Shown piece by piece: positions 1 through 9,275 of a stretch of 35,554 nucleotides of DNA; the stretch's first letter is position 1, and every line of letters starts with the position of its first letter. The DNA is from Armatimonadetes bacterium CG06_land_8_20_14_3_00_66_21 (GTDB lineage Bacteria; Armatimonadota; Abditibacteriia; CG2-30-66-41), in contig PEVN01000536.1 in assembly GCA_002779825.1 (NCBI GenBank), forward strand, positions 1-35,554, given 5' to 3'. The notes beneath the pieces are model-generated. The model did no database searches. It was not told the origin of the DNA and was given only the letters and a program-made list of their open reading frames with translations. The position numbers and the translations under genes were made by a program.

Positions 1-1281
1 CGGGGTGCGGTAGCGCAGAATGTCGCGCCGATGGTCGAGCAGTCGCCGGTCGGAAGGCACGGTGAACAGGTCGCGCGTCCAGAGCGTGGGCACCGGGTCG
101 TTCGGGTCGTAGGCGTAGCAGTCGGGCGGCTCGTCGGTGGACGGCGCCGGGCAAAGTGCGCCGGAGCCGTCGGGCAGTTGGGCAGCGCCGTCGCTGCTCA
201 GGTAGAACACCCGCTCCCGCTTGCCCTCCGGCGGCCAGGTGGCCGCCGACCGCCACTTGCCCGAGCCCATGACGAAGTACCGCACCGGTGGCTCACGGTC
301 GAGGCCGTTGTCGGCGCCCTTGAGCCAGTGGTCGAACCAACGGAGGTGCACGTCGGCGAGGTCCAGTGCTGCGTTGGGCCCAAAGTCGACCTCACCGATC
401 TTCCTGGCGCCGAGACCGCAGTGGTGCCACGGGCCCAGGATCAGCTTGGTCTGCTCGCGGGCCACGGCGGTGCGAGCGTTCCGCTGCATCCCGGGCAGGT
501 GTCCCATCGTTCCGCCGCAGTGGTCGTACCAACCGCTGAAGTCGAGGTTGGGGACCTCGACTTCCTGGTGGCTCTCCTCGAACCGCCACGGCCGCCGACT
601 GGGGTGACGCAGCCAGTCTTCCGCCTGCTCGGCCAGTCGCTTGGGCAGGTACTTGGGGAACTCGAGCCAGGGAAGGAACCCCAGCCACCGGCCGTGTTCG
701 AGATCGTTCCAGATCTGGTTGGCCTCCTCCGGGGTGTGCGGCTTGGGCAGACCCTCGCGCCGACGCAGGTCGGGGGCCATGGTGGTCATCCACCACCGGA
801 TGCGCCGTCCCGGCCGGAACCCGCCCAGCCAGTCGACCTCGGTCAGCTCAAGCGGGATGGAGTACGCGCACATCGCTACCAGGCTTGGCGGTCGCAGCTT
901 CGCCTGTTGCCACTGCATCCACGCGCAGTAGGACGCGCCGAACGTGCCGACCTCGCCGTTGCAGTACGGCTGCCGAGCCAGCCCCTCGATGCTGTCGTAG
1001 CCGTCTTCAGCGTCGCCCGTGTCTTCTACGGTGAACATCACGTAATCGCCGCCGGAGGCGTAGCGCCCCCGGGTGTCCTGAGCAACGACGACGTAGCCCG
1101 CCCGAACGTAGCGCTCAAACCCCGCGGCGGCTTTGCCGTACGGCGTTCGCAGCAGCAGCGCGGGGAACCTCCCCGGCGCGTCTGGACGGAACACGTTGGC
1201 ACGAAGGGTCGTGCCGTCGCGCATGGGCGCGGGAACGTCGATCTCGGTGACGACACCCAGAACTCCGGTTTCTGCAGACAT
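1..1281 (-). CDS. CocE/NonD family serine hydrolase (X-Pro dipeptidyl-peptidase S15-like), 3' end outside window
   Basis: The minus-strand frame stays open from ATG 1281 to the window edge and gives 427 residues. It reads as a CocE-type alpha/beta hydrolase of the S15 group, which cleaves esters or acyl/peptide bonds. Visible landmarks are LLLRTPYGK near residue 45 (oxyanion tyrosine), the nucleophile elbow GASY with Ser117, FSGWYD with Asp253 and GPWHH with His287. In bacterial cocaine esterase the triad is Ser117/Asp259/His287, so spacing matches closely. The window cuts the gene inside the C-terminal jelly-roll domain (DEPPDCYAYDPNDPVPTLW is typical of its start); about 130-180 residues should be missing. 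A weak GAGG ribosome site precedes the start. No signal peptide is seen, so a cytoplasmic enzyme is likely. The substrate is unknown. Confidence 0.92.
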   Translation of the reverse strand, partial: MSAETGVLGVVTEIDVPAPMRDGTTLRANVFRPDAPGRFPALLLRTPYGKAAAGFERYVRAGYVVVAQDTRGRYASGGDYVMFTVEDTGDAEDGYDSIEGLARQPYCNGEVGTFGASYCAWMQWQQAKLRPPSLVAMCAYSIPLELTEVDWLGGFRPGRRIRWWMTTMAPDLRRREGLPKPHTPEEANQIWNDLEHGRWLGFLPWLEFPKYLPKRLAEQAEDWLRHPSRRPWRFEESHQEVEVPNLDFSGWYDHCGGTMGHLPGMQRNARTAVAREQTKLILGPWHHCGLGARKIGEVDFGPNAALDLADVHLRWFDHWLKGADNGLDREPPVRYFVMGSGKWRSAATWPPEGKRERVFYLSSDGAAQLPDGSGALCPAPSTDEPPDCYAYDPNDPVPTLWTRDLFTVPSDRRLLDHRRDILRYRTP

Positions 1282-1405
1282 TGGGGGGACCTCGCTCGCC
1301 GGTGGTCTAACTCAGTTTCTGTGTCGCGGCGCCGGAACCTGCGCGACCCGGCAAGCGTTATCGCCGGCACCCCGTTGACTCGAACGCGAGAGGAGCCCGT
1401 TCCGC

Positions 1406-1765
1406 ATGTGGCAGACGAGCCACGGCTCAACTCGACCTGACCGACGGCGAGGGCTCGCCGCTCTCCTGTGCAAACCAGTGGAGTGGGTGTGTCGCGTGCC
1501 GCTTTGGGTGTGGGCACTGCTGTTGGCAACCGCCAGCCTTGTCGGGGCACTGGTCTGGCTGCCTTTGGCGGGCCTGTCCAAGCACCCGCCCCCCCTCCAG
1601 CGGCTCCTGTCCTTCGTCTCGATCGCCGCAATCGTCTTGGGCCTAATAGGTGCAGCTTCCGACTCCGAACACTGGAGCGCGGGGATGACGGCAGCGGCCC
1701 TCGGCGCCCTCGCGATGGTGGCTTGGGCCATCGTGCGGTCGCTGAGTCGAGCAAGACGGTACTGA
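1406..1765 (+). CDS. Small three-helix membrane protein, unknown function
   Basis: This 119-residue reading frame has three hydrophobic stretches at about residues 31-55, 66-85 and 90-111, and ends in a short basic tail (SLSRARRY). AGGAG at 1391-1395 lies 10 bases before the ATG. It is divergent from the CocE-type hydrolase. I recognise no family. The ribosome site and the three clean helices argue that it is real, but short frames are common in DNA this rich in GC, so it may be spurious. Confidence 0.5.
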   Translation: MWQTSHGSTRPDRRRGLAALLCKPVEWVCRVPLWVWALLLATASLVGALVWLPLAGLSKHPPPLQRLLSFVSIAAIVLGLIGAASDSEHWSAGMTAAALGALAMVAWAIVRSLSRARRY

Positions 1766-2034
1766 ACGGCGACCATTTCGGATTCCGGATTGCGGACCTC
1801 AGCCCAGAGCGTCGTCGCCAAGTGGAAGGTAGACGCCAGCCGGTCAGACTCCACCCGGTCAGCAGACAGGCTTGTGCCTGTCTATCTGCTGCGCCGAAGA
1901 CGGCAGATTCGCGCGGTGCCCAATCGCCTGGTTGCGCACAGCGCAAACAGACGGCATTCCCGACATGCCAGGAATCACCATTCGCTGTGACGAAAACAGC
2001 CGAGCGCGTGTGGTTCTCAGATGGGAGAGTCGTG
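1766..2034. other. Non-coding gap with two inverted repeats
   Basis: No convincing gene is visible here. The gap holds a hairpin at 1864-1883 (AGACAGGC, loop TTGT, GCCTGTCT) that could continue into flanking AGC/GCT. A second perfect inverted repeat, TTGCGC-ACA-GCGCAA, lies at 1932-1946. Neither is followed by a T run, so neither looks like an intrinsic terminator. The second has the shape of a dimeric repressor site upstream of the thioesterase gene, but nothing else supports that. Confidence 0.4.
1864..1883. repeat. Inverted repeat, 8-bp stem with TTGT loop
   Basis: AGACAGGC at 1864-1871 and GCCTGTCT at 1876-1883 pair perfectly around a four-base loop. It lies between the small membrane-protein gene and the thioesterase gene. 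It resembles a short intergenic palindromic element of the REP kind, but only one copy is seen in the window. Confidence 0.5.
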
Positions 2035-2799
2035 GTGAATTCGGCTGACATCCTCTATCTCTGGGAAGACAGCTACGAGGTTCGCTCGTACGACGTGGAC
2101 TTCAACGGCGTCGCAAAGTGCGAGTCGCTCTGTCAGTTCATGCAGGAGAGCGCCTGGCACCACGCCGAGCATCTGGGAGTGGGGTACGCGCAGTTGGTGG
2201 GGAAGGGACTGATGTGGGTGCTGTCGCGGTTGTCGGTGACGCTCGCGCGGGCGCCGCGGTGGGGCGAGACGGTTCGGCTGCGCACGTGGATGAGCGGCAG
2301 GGATCGGCTGTTCTGCTACCGTGACTTCCGGTTCGTCGATCAAGATGAGTGCGTGCTGGGCGCAGCGACCACCGTCTGGTTCGCCGTCGATCAGCGCAGC
2401 CGTCGCCCGCAACGAACTGACTCCTATCTCAGCGTTGAGCCGCAGACCAACGAACGAGCGGGAGAGGGCAGGGCACCGGCCATTCCGGCCGTCCAGGTGC
2501 GCGATCACGAGCGCCCCTGTCGCGTCGGCTACGGTGACCTGGACACAAACGGCCACGTCAGCAACGCAACGTACGTCGGCTGGCTCCTGGACGGGCTGCC
2601 GCTGGCGCACCACCAAGCCGCCGTCCTGCGCTCACTTGAGATCGAGTACCTTGCTGAAGCGTTCGGCGACGAAGCGCTCTCGGTGGTATGCGAGGAGGTC
2701 GCCGACTCCGCCCTCCTCCATGCCGTGATCCGCGAAGGGGAGGGTGTGGCGCTCTGCCGGGCGAGAACCTCCTGGCTGTCGGCGAGCGCTGGAACGTAG
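2035..2799 (+). CDS. Acyl-ACP thioesterase (double hotdog, PF01643-like)
   Basis: Releases fatty acids from acyl carrier protein in the cytoplasm. The 254-residue protein has two hotdog repeats. The N-terminal one begins with YEVRSYDVDFNGVAKCESL, where a helix packs in the fold, and contains SRLSVTLARAPRWGETV. The C-terminal one begins near residue 160 with RVGYGDLDTNGHVSNATYV. In it Asp170, Asn172 and His174 match the Asp-x-Asn-x-His active-site pattern known in plant FatA/FatB. Length fits bacterial members (240-260). The start is set by GGGAGAG at 2023-2029 before tandem GTG codons at 2032 and 2035; I chose 2035 by spacing, and 2032 is equally possible. The reading frame is open far upstream, but nothing upstream looks like this family. 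Confidence 0.85.
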   Translation: MNSADILYLWEDSYEVRSYDVDFNGVAKCESLCQFMQESAWHHAEHLGVGYAQLVGKGLMWVLSRLSVTLARAPRWGETVRLRTWMSGRDRLFCYRDFRFVDQDECVLGAATTVWFAVDQRSRRPQRTDSYLSVEPQTNERAGEGRAPAIPAVQVRDHERPCRVGYGDLDTNGHVSNATYVGWLLDGLPLAHHQAAVLRSLEIEYLAEAFGDEALSVVCEEVADSALLHAVIREGEGVALCRARTSWLSASAGT

Positions 2800-2966
2800 G
2801 TCTGCGCGTGCGCGTCGAAGGAAGCTCAAACCCCTTGGCAGCCGCCTCGCCGCGTCCCAGCTTCTTCGCTGTGCTCGGCAGTCTCTCGCAGGTCAGCTAC
2901 CTTTCGGCTATGCTCAGTAGGTGTCCTACGCGCATTGGCAGATCAGGGAGTATGGAGGATCCGGTT

Positions 2967-5900
2967 GTGACGACGTTGACGGTTGGGCTCACTTCTCGCA
3001 AGCAAGCGCGCGCACTCTGCCTGGGGGCGGCACTCTTCCTCATTGGCGTACCTCGGGCCCCGGCGGCGGTTCAGTTTCTCGAGGGCGACTGCGAGGGCGA
3101 GTTCAGCCTTCGCACTGAGGCGAAGGTGGCTGGGAAGGTGGGGAACGGCGACGCCGCGGAGTTGCTGTTCCACTATGCCGACGAGCGCAACTACTGCGCG
3201 CTGAAAGTGGCGGGCAACGCGCTCACGTTGGCGCGCGTGGAGAATGGCAAGGCGATCGGGCTTGGGTCTGCTCCGGTCAGGCTGACGGGCGGGGCTCATC
3301 TGCTGACTGTGCAACGCCGGCAATGGCGCGTGAATGTGGTGTGGGATGACGAGACGGTGATCCAGGCGTACGATGCAGGCTCTGCCGCAGGCAAGGCGGG
3401 CACTCAGAACCTGGGCGCGGGGATCAAGCTGGAATCGGCGAAGCTGCAGCCGTGGGAGCCGGTGTACTACACCGATGACTTTGCCCGGGCGGCGAACAGC
3501 AGCGAGCTCTGGAAGACGCTGGCCGGCAAGTGGGGGCTGGAGGAGATCAAGGGCGCGTTTGGCTCCAACCGGTTCTCGTGGCGCAGCCAGGGCGAGGGTC
3601 CCAACCTGTGCTCCAGCGGGTACTGGTTCTGGGATTCGTACAAGTGTGAAGCCTCGGTGCATCCTTCGGGAGCGACGAGTATCGGGGTCGCGGCGTTTGT
3701 GCGCGACAAGGCGAACCATCTGTTGGTGCGGTGGACGGTGCGCACTTCGGACCAGGTCGGCGAGAAGCAACTGGTTGCCGTCCGCGGTGGGAGAGAGACG
3801 GTATTGGCGACGAAGCCGGGCGGCTACGTCGCCAACCAGTGGCACAGCGTCCGGATCGTGGCCACCGGCGGCCGGGTGCATGGCTCGTTCGACGGCCGAC
3901 CAGAGCTGTCCGCAGACTGCGAGCTCTTCGGCGAGGGCGAGATCGGCCTTTTTGCCGAGGGCACGGCGCAGTTCGACGACGTGCGGGCCGAAGCCGCAGA
4001 CGGGTTCCGGGAGCTATTCGGCTCGCCCGGACCGCGTGAATTGAAGGAGGTCGGCGCCGGCTGGACTGCCAAGAAGGGCGGCGACTGGGCCGTGTACACC
4101 AAGTCCGCACCGGGCACCGGCGTGTCGGTCCTCGGGCGGGCCGACTGGCGCGACTACGTGTATGGCGCCGACGTGAAGCCGGGCGGGAGCGCCGCTTCCG
4201 GGATCGTGTTTGGCTTCGTCGACGAGAAGAACTACGAAGCGCTACTTTGCACGGCTGGCGGGCTGCGCCACGTGCGGGTCCGCGAGGGCAACGAGACCGT
4301 GGTGGGTGAGTGTCCGCTTCAGCTCGACACGGGGGCGTGGCAGCGCCTCAAAGTTGACCTGGAACGCGGAGTCGCCCGCTGCTACCTCAACGACGAACTG
4401 AAGCTCGTCTCCGCGATCCACGCCGAGCTCGCGGGACAAGTCGGGTTCCGCGCAGACGGCAATCCCGGTGCCAGCTTCGACAACCTCGTTGTCTGGTTCC
4501 ACGAGGCGCCCACCGACACGGCGGTCGTGTTTGAGCAGTTCACCAAGGAAGAGACGATGAACAGTTGGGCCAACCCCGCCTACGCCTGGCGGGAGGCCGG
4601 CGGCGTCTACTGGCACCTGGGCGAGTTCTTCGCCGACGCGCGAGTCGACGCGCAGTTGGCTGCCGTCAACAGCGGGCAAGGATCGCTCCAGCTCTGCTGC
4701 GACGGGCAGCAGCCCAACACCGGCTACACCTTGGCGGTGACTCGTGAACAGGGGAAGGCGAAGTTCGCTCTGCTGCGACAGCAGCAACCGGTAGCGACGG
4801 GCGAGGCGCCGGCCGCTGAGCCCGCGCGGTTGAGCTTCTACCGCGAGGGCGGCTTGGTCGCCGCAACTGTTGACGATGAACCGGTGGTTTCCTACTACGA
4901 TCCACAACCGCTTTCGGGCCGGCGCGTGGCGCTGGCGCCCGGCGGCGGGCTCGGTACCGGCACGGCCGCTGCCGACACGACGCATCTGTTTGATGACACC
5001 TTTGGGCGGGCGCCGATCAACTGGTGGGGCGCGCGCGGAGACTGGCAGGTCACTCCCCGCTGGCCCTGCGACGACCGCTGGACGTTCTTCGGCGGCCTGC
5101 AGAGCGACGCCCCCATGCTGTGGAGCCGCAGGAAGTTCGACGGCGATGTCGTCTTCGAAGCCTGGCTCGCCCAATACATGGACAACAGCGACGACCCGCA
5201 GATCGGCTACCGCCACCTGGGCAACTTGGACTTGGCAATCTGCGGCGACGGGAGAGACGTGTCCAGCGGTTACAGCTTCGTGTATGCCGGCAAGGACAAC
5301 ACGGTTGTGCGCATCATGCGCAAAGGACAGGTGGTAGCCGAAGAGAAGCGGCCGGAGATCATGGTGAAGGCCATGCGGCTGAACGTGCCGTGGCAACGGC
5401 ATTGGTTCCACCTCCGCGTCGAGAAGCGCGGGGGCAACCTGCGACTGTTCGCCGACGACAAGCTGTGGCTGAAATACACCGATCCCGACCCGCTCCCCGG
5501 CGGTCAGGTTGCCGCGTGGGGATACCGGAATGGGCTGATGATCGCCCGCGCCCGGGTCTGGTACGAGAAGGACGCCGGGGAGGGCGAGCCTCCCGTCCTG
5601 CTGGAGCAGGCCTCGCCGGTGGAAGGCCAGTGGCAGGTGGACGCAAAGCAACTCGGCCTGGTGAGCGACTTCGAGAGGAACACCAATGGGTGGGCACCGG
5701 TGCCCAGCGCCGAAGCAATGCAGGTGCAGCTTGCGCCGGCCGGTGCCTCCGGCCGCTGCCTGAAGGTGACGGCGCCTTTCAGCGGAGGCGACATGGTGGT
5801 GATGGCTGGGCTGAAGGAGTTCGACCCGCTGAAGCTGGGCAAGCTCAGCTTCGACTACAAACTGGATCCGCAAGCCAAAGTCAACCTGTACGCTAAGTTC

Positions 5901-6245
5901 GGCGCCGACTACCACGTCGTGCTGTTCTCGGCTCCCGAGAGCCCTGGCGAGGCGCGCCCGGGTACCCCTGCGAAGCCTCTGGGCAAGCTCGACAATGTCG
6001 TCGCCGACAACCAGTGGCACCACGCCGAGTTCGACTTGGCGGCTGCCGTGCAAGCGGCATTCCCCAACCGTCCCGATATCCGCGCAGCCAACCTCAGCTT
6101 CGCGGGCCCCCGAGACGCAGAATACCTCCGCGCCGGGTTCGGCGGCAACTACTTCGGCACGTCGTTCTGCGTGGATAACGTGCGCCTGGCGGCGGCGCCG
6201 GGGACAACGGTTGAGGAGCTGAAGGCGGTTGCGGGCGCGGGGTAA
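2967..6245 (+). CDS. Secreted multidomain protein of LamG/concanavalin-like beta-sandwich modules
   Basis: The 1092-residue product starts at GTG 2967 behind GGAGG (2954-2958), with an 8-base spacer. An in-frame ATG at 2952 overlaps that ribosome site. A Sec signal (basic RKQAR, hydrophobic residues 16-28, APAA) spans residues 1-34. About six beta-sandwich modules follow, near 35-155, 165-345, 360-512, 522-665, 675-870 and 899-1092. Repeated themes include YYTDDF/LFDDTF starts, GYWFWDSYK, WHxxRI/WFHLRVEK and, in the last module, WHHAEFDL and CVDNVRLA. These resemble the laminin-G/DUF1080 and carbohydrate-binding folds; no catalytic motif is visible, so binding of glycans or surface structures is an inference. 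The paralogue at 29604 lacks the module at about 360-512. Confidence 0.75.
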   Translation: MTTLTVGLTSRKQARALCLGAALFLIGVPRAPAAVQFLEGDCEGEFSLRTEAKVAGKVGNGDAAELLFHYADERNYCALKVAGNALTLARVENGKAIGLGSAPVRLTGGAHLLTVQRRQWRVNVVWDDETVIQAYDAGSAAGKAGTQNLGAGIKLESAKLQPWEPVYYTDDFARAANSSELWKTLAGKWGLEEIKGAFGSNRFSWRSQGEGPNLCSSGYWFWDSYKCEASVHPSGATSIGVAAFVRDKANHLLVRWTVRTSDQVGEKQLVAVRGGRETVLATKPGGYVANQWHSVRIVATGGRVHGSFDGRPELSADCELFGEGEIGLFAEGTAQFDDVRAEAADGFRELFGSPGPRELKEVGAGWTAKKGGDWAVYTKSAPGTGVSVLGRADWRDYVYGADVKPGGSAASGIVFGFVDEKNYEALLCTAGGLRHVRVREGNETVVGECPLQLDTGAWQRLKVDLERGVARCYLNDELKLVSAIHAELAGQVGFRADGNPGASFDNLVVWFHEAPTDTAVVFEQFTKEETMNSWANPAYAWREAGGVYWHLGEFFADARVDAQLAAVNSGQGSLQLCCDGQQPNTGYTLAVTREQGKAKFALLRQQQPVATGEAPAAEPARLSFYREGGLVAATVDDEPVVSYYDPQPLSGRRVALAPGGGLGTGTAAADTTHLFDDTFGRAPINWWGARGDWQVTPRWPCDDRWTFFGGLQSDAPMLWSRRKFDGDVVFEAWLAQYMDNSDDPQIGYRHLGNLDLAICGDGRDVSSGYSFVYAGKDNTVVRIMRKGQVVAEEKRPEIMVKAMRLNVPWQRHWFHLRVEKRGGNLRLFADDKLWLKYTDPDPLPGGQVAAWGYRNGLMIARARVWYEKDAGEGEPPVLLEQASPVEGQWQVDAKQLGLVSDFERNTNGWAPVPSAEAMQVQLAPAGASGRCLKVTAPFSGGDMVVMAGLKEFDPLKLGKLSFDYKLDPQAKVNLYAKFGADYHVVLFSAPESPGEARPGTPAKPLGKLDNVVADNQWHHAEFDLAAAVQAAFPNRPDIRAANLSFAGPRDAEYLRAGFGGNYFGTSFCVDNVRLAAAPGTTVEELKAVAGAG

Positions 6246-6569
6246 CTGACAGTTTGCAGCGCACAACGCGCCGCCTTACGGGCACCGCATATCAGCCAAC
6301 GCAGGTTCTCTGTGTAGGAGGGCTCCTGTTCCGGGAGCCGCTGCCTATGTTGCGCGCGCATTGCAATTCCGCCGCAGAGGGGCAATAATAGGGATCACAC
6401 GGCCCGCAGAAGCCTATCTGTGCAGGGCCCGGCGTTACCACCGCACAAGCGGCAGGCAATGAGGAGCCTCCCGGGTGCCACCGGAAGCAAACTCCTGGTT
6501 GCGAGAGGACACAGCAGGCACGCTACGTCGGAACTGCAAGGCTCGCGGGCCACGAGGGAGGAACCCCTC
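6246..6569. other. 324-bp gap upstream of the propeller cluster
   Basis: No gene is supported here; the open frame running back from 6570 has no ribosome site before 6555. A small hairpin GGCTCC (6321-6326)/GGAGCC (6334-6339) without a T run follows the upstream gene. A candidate promoter lies at 6361-6389, leaving a 5' leader of about 170 bases before the first propeller gene. Confidence 0.45.
6361..6389 (+). promoter_or_regulatory. Candidate sigma70 promoter for first propeller gene
   Basis: TTGCAA (6361-6366) and AATAAT (6384-6389) are separated by exactly 17 bases. Both boxes are partial matches. The spacing and position upstream of the gene at 6570 support it. Confidence 0.4.
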
Positions 6570-9146
6570 ATGGTACGGCGTTTGACTGTGCTCGTCACTT
6601 CGCTGCTTGCGTCCGCGGGTTGGGTTGCCTTGGCCGCGGCGCAGCCGACAGGCATTGGCATCCCCACTTCGTCCGCCGGTCCGCTCCAAGCGGGCACAGA
6701 TACGCTGACGTTCTCCGGCGCGCCGATCACACTGCTGAGCCTGGACTTCGTGGACAAGCAGTGCCAGTCCGTCGCCGCATTGGTCCAGGGCGCGGCCGCG
6801 CTGAAGCTGTCTGACGGCAACTGGACAGAGAGCCAGCGCGGATTGGCGCTCAAGGGCAGCGGGCCCGGCAGCCTCCGGTGCCGAATCCCGACCGAGGCAG
6901 CCGGGCTGGTGCTCAAGTACCTCTGCGCCGGCGGTGTCTTCGACCCCGTGACGCTCGCGCTCAACGGCGCCGAAGTTCAGCTTGCTCCCTTCCACGACGG
7001 CACCCGGCAGACGTTGGTGCCGCTGACCAAGAACGGCGACCAGTTCCAGCCGGCCGGTGAACCCCGCTACAACCTGTGGGACTTGCAGGGCACCCCGCCC
7101 GGGCCGCGGAATGACGAAGTCCAGCGCGAGATCGACTACTCCCCCGCGCACAGCCCGCTGACCGGAAACGGCTACTGCGTCCACGTGTCCTTTGTCGCCC
7201 GCCCCGAGTCGGTCACGAGCCCCGACGCCTCTGCCTACATCCCCCTGCACGGGGTCGACGTCACCCAGTACGACGGCTACTACGTGTCTGTCAAGTCGCC
7301 GGACGCCCGGTACTTCAGCACCAGCTTGGGCGACTCCAACGGGTTCGCCTGGTCCGGAGCCGGCATGAGGTTGGAGCCTGAAGAGTGGACCTCCATCGCC
7401 GTCCCCTTCGAACTTCACCGCAACTACACCACCGCCGGCGACGGGGTGCTCAAGCTCTCCGAGTTGACCAACCTGTCGGTCAACATTGGCGGCCGCCCCG
7501 GCGACGCGCCGCTGACGGGCGAGTTCTGGGTCCGCAACCCGGTGTTCTACAAAGGCTCTCCGCCCAAAGGCATCCCCGTTGCCAAGAAGCCCCTGCAGGA
7601 GGCGTGCGCGGTCCGCAACCTCTCCCCGGAACGCCGGAAGCCGCACTTCTTCGAGGGCGTCTCGATTCAGACGATGTGCCGGCAAGGCGACACCCTCTGG
7701 CTGGGCACCGACCGCGGACTTATCAAGAGCTCCCTCTCCCAGCCCGGACTGCCGATGGCCCAGTACAGCGTTCCCGAAGGGCTGGTGGACGACGATGTTC
7801 AGACCCTCTATGCGGACGGGCAGAACCTCTGGATCGGCACGACCTGCGGGCTGAGTCGCTTCGATGGCAAGGAGTTCGAGAACTTCACGTCGGAGAACGG
7901 TCTTCTCCCGGGACCGGTCCTGGCCGTCACTTCCAATGACAAGTACCTCTGGTTCGGCATGGCGCGGGGCATTGCCCGGTATGACAAGTCCAGTGGGCAG
8001 ATCGTCGCCCGCAAGGGCAGCGGCGGCTGGGCGCCGGAATCCACCGGAGGACAGGGCGTGCCGATTCAGGAAGGCCGCGGCGTGTACGCCGACAGCATCG
8101 CGCTCGACGCCGACGGCAGTCTGTGGCACGCCGCCGCAGGAATCTGGCACTCCACCAGCGACTGCGAACAAAAGAACCACTACTTAGGCACCACTCACAG
8201 GGTGCTCTCCATTCACCCCACCCAAGAAGGCGTCTGGCTGGTCAGCGCCTACGCCATCGAGCTGATGGAGCGCGAGGAAGGGCTGATCAAGTCGTCCTAC
8301 GGCATCCACGGTCGGCAAGGGATTCATGGAGAGCACCACGATGCCTTCATCACCTGTGCCTACCCCGAGCCGGATGGCATCTGGCTTGGCTACAGCGACG
8401 GCGTCGGCTGGTTCGACCCCAAGGAGAAGAAGTGCTACTGGTCCCCCTCCTTCTCCGTTGCCTTGGGTAGCCTGGTACCGCAATCCCTTTTCGCCGACGC
8501 CCGCAGCGTCTGGGTGGGTACCGACAACGGCCTGCTGGTCTTCCCGAGGGCGCGGGCCCAGTACACCTGGACCTCCCTGGAGTACAGCGCACCGGCTGAT
8601 GTCTGGGCCGCCGGTGTCGACATGGACCCGGAAGAGATCGAGAGTGGCGACCGCGGGCGCTACGGCCAAGGTGCTTACAGCGTCACGCTCGACGATGAGG
8701 AAGGCGTTCCCGGTAGTCCCGGAGCGCTGCTCCTCGCCTTCAACCTCGGCAAGGACGCGAAGAGTAAAGCCCTCATGTCGCAGCGCTTCGACATGGAAGT
8801 CACCGGTGCCAATGCGTTTGCGTTCTGCGCGAAGACCGACGGCCGCGCGCGGGAGTTCTTCGTCGATCTGCGCGTGGACGTGAAAGAAGCCGGCCGAACG
8901 CGCTCCGAGGTGTGGCGAGCGCAGGTTAGTGTCGGGACGAAGTGGCAGCGATTCACCGTGCCCTTCTCCACCATGCGGCTCGTCGCCGACAACGGCCGGG
9001 GTAGCCCGATGACGCCTGACGCCCTCCACCTTACCGGCGTAGACTTCTCCCGCAGCGTTGCCGACTTTCAGTGTCCCGAAGACAGCGGCAAGCTGTGGGT
9101 GGACAAGCTGGAATGGAAGAGCCTGCGAGCCGGCGGTCGTGCCTGA
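6570..9146 (+). CDS. Secreted two-component-regulator-type beta-propeller protein, copy 1
   Basis: The 858-residue product starts at ATG 6570 after GGGAGGAA (6556-6563). A Sec signal ends near ALAAAQP (residues 22-28). Residues about 35-200 and 200-335 form two beta-sandwich-like regions; the second (DLTQYDGY-like start, EWTSIAVPFEL) resembles CIA30/carbohydrate-binding folds. Residues about 366-664 hold seven propeller blades with the Reg_prop signature: LWLGTDRGL, LWIGTTCGL, LWFGMARGI, LWHAAAGI, VWLVSAYAI, IWLGYSDGV and VWVGTDNGL. A C-terminal beta-sandwich (690-858) ends the protein. In hybrid two-component sensors this propeller type is the periplasmic ligand sensor, usually with 14 blades; here there is no membrane anchor, kinase or receiver. 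It is the first of three tandem paralogues. Ligand and role are unknown. Confidence 0.82.
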   Translation: MVRRLTVLVTSLLASAGWVALAAAQPTGIGIPTSSAGPLQAGTDTLTFSGAPITLLSLDFVDKQCQSVAALVQGAAALKLSDGNWTESQRGLALKGSGPGSLRCRIPTEAAGLVLKYLCAGGVFDPVTLALNGAEVQLAPFHDGTRQTLVPLTKNGDQFQPAGEPRYNLWDLQGTPPGPRNDEVQREIDYSPAHSPLTGNGYCVHVSFVARPESVTSPDASAYIPLHGVDVTQYDGYYVSVKSPDARYFSTSLGDSNGFAWSGAGMRLEPEEWTSIAVPFELHRNYTTAGDGVLKLSELTNLSVNIGGRPGDAPLTGEFWVRNPVFYKGSPPKGIPVAKKPLQEACAVRNLSPERRKPHFFEGVSIQTMCRQGDTLWLGTDRGLIKSSLSQPGLPMAQYSVPEGLVDDDVQTLYADGQNLWIGTTCGLSRFDGKEFENFTSENGLLPGPVLAVTSNDKYLWFGMARGIARYDKSSGQIVARKGSGGWAPESTGGQGVPIQEGRGVYADSIALDADGSLWHAAAGIWHSTSDCEQKNHYLGTTHRVLSIHPTQEGVWLVSAYAIELMEREEGLIKSSYGIHGRQGIHGEHHDAFITCAYPEPDGIWLGYSDGVGWFDPKEKKCYWSPSFSVALGSLVPQSLFADARSVWVGTDNGLLVFPRARAQYTWTSLEYSAPADVWAAGVDMDPEEIESGDRGRYGQGAYSVTLDDEEGVPGSPGALLLAFNLGKDAKSKALMSQRFDMEVTGANAFAFCAKTDGRAREFFVDLRVDVKEAGRTRSEVWRAQVSVGTKWQRFTVPFSTMRLVADNGRGSPMTPDALHLTGVDFSRSVADFQCPEDSGKLWVDKLEWKSLRAGGRA

Positions 9147-9183
9147 CGCCGCCCGCGGACCCCACCCTCTGTCGTCGGCCCCC

Positions 9184-9212
9184 TTGACAGGCAGGCCGGC
9201 GCCGCACACAAT
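9184..9212 (+). promoter_or_regulatory. Sigma70-type promoter for second propeller gene
   Basis: A perfect TTGACA (9184-9189) is followed after 17 bases by CACAAT (9207-9212, four of six matches). It lies in the 129-bp gap between propeller copies 1 and 2, about 64 bases before the start at 9276. Copy 2 can therefore be transcribed independently of copy 1. Confidence 0.6.
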
Positions 9213-9275
9213 GCCGAGCAGTCTCGTTGATGTTCCTGTTGCGGCTCACTTCCGCAACCCTCAGGAGGGATCCCC

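Noticed and set aside
31-1440. A 469-codon plus-strand open frame
   Set aside because: It is the antisense of the CocE-type gene, which has an intact catalytic triad on the minus strand.
1038-2051. A 337-codon minus-strand open frame
   Set aside because: It overlaps the start of the CocE-type gene in another frame and has an Arg/Ser-rich composition typical of non-coding frames in GC-rich DNA.
4242-6266. A 674-codon minus-strand open frame
   Set aside because: It is antisense to the LamG-module gene, and its translation is low in structure and shows no family motif.
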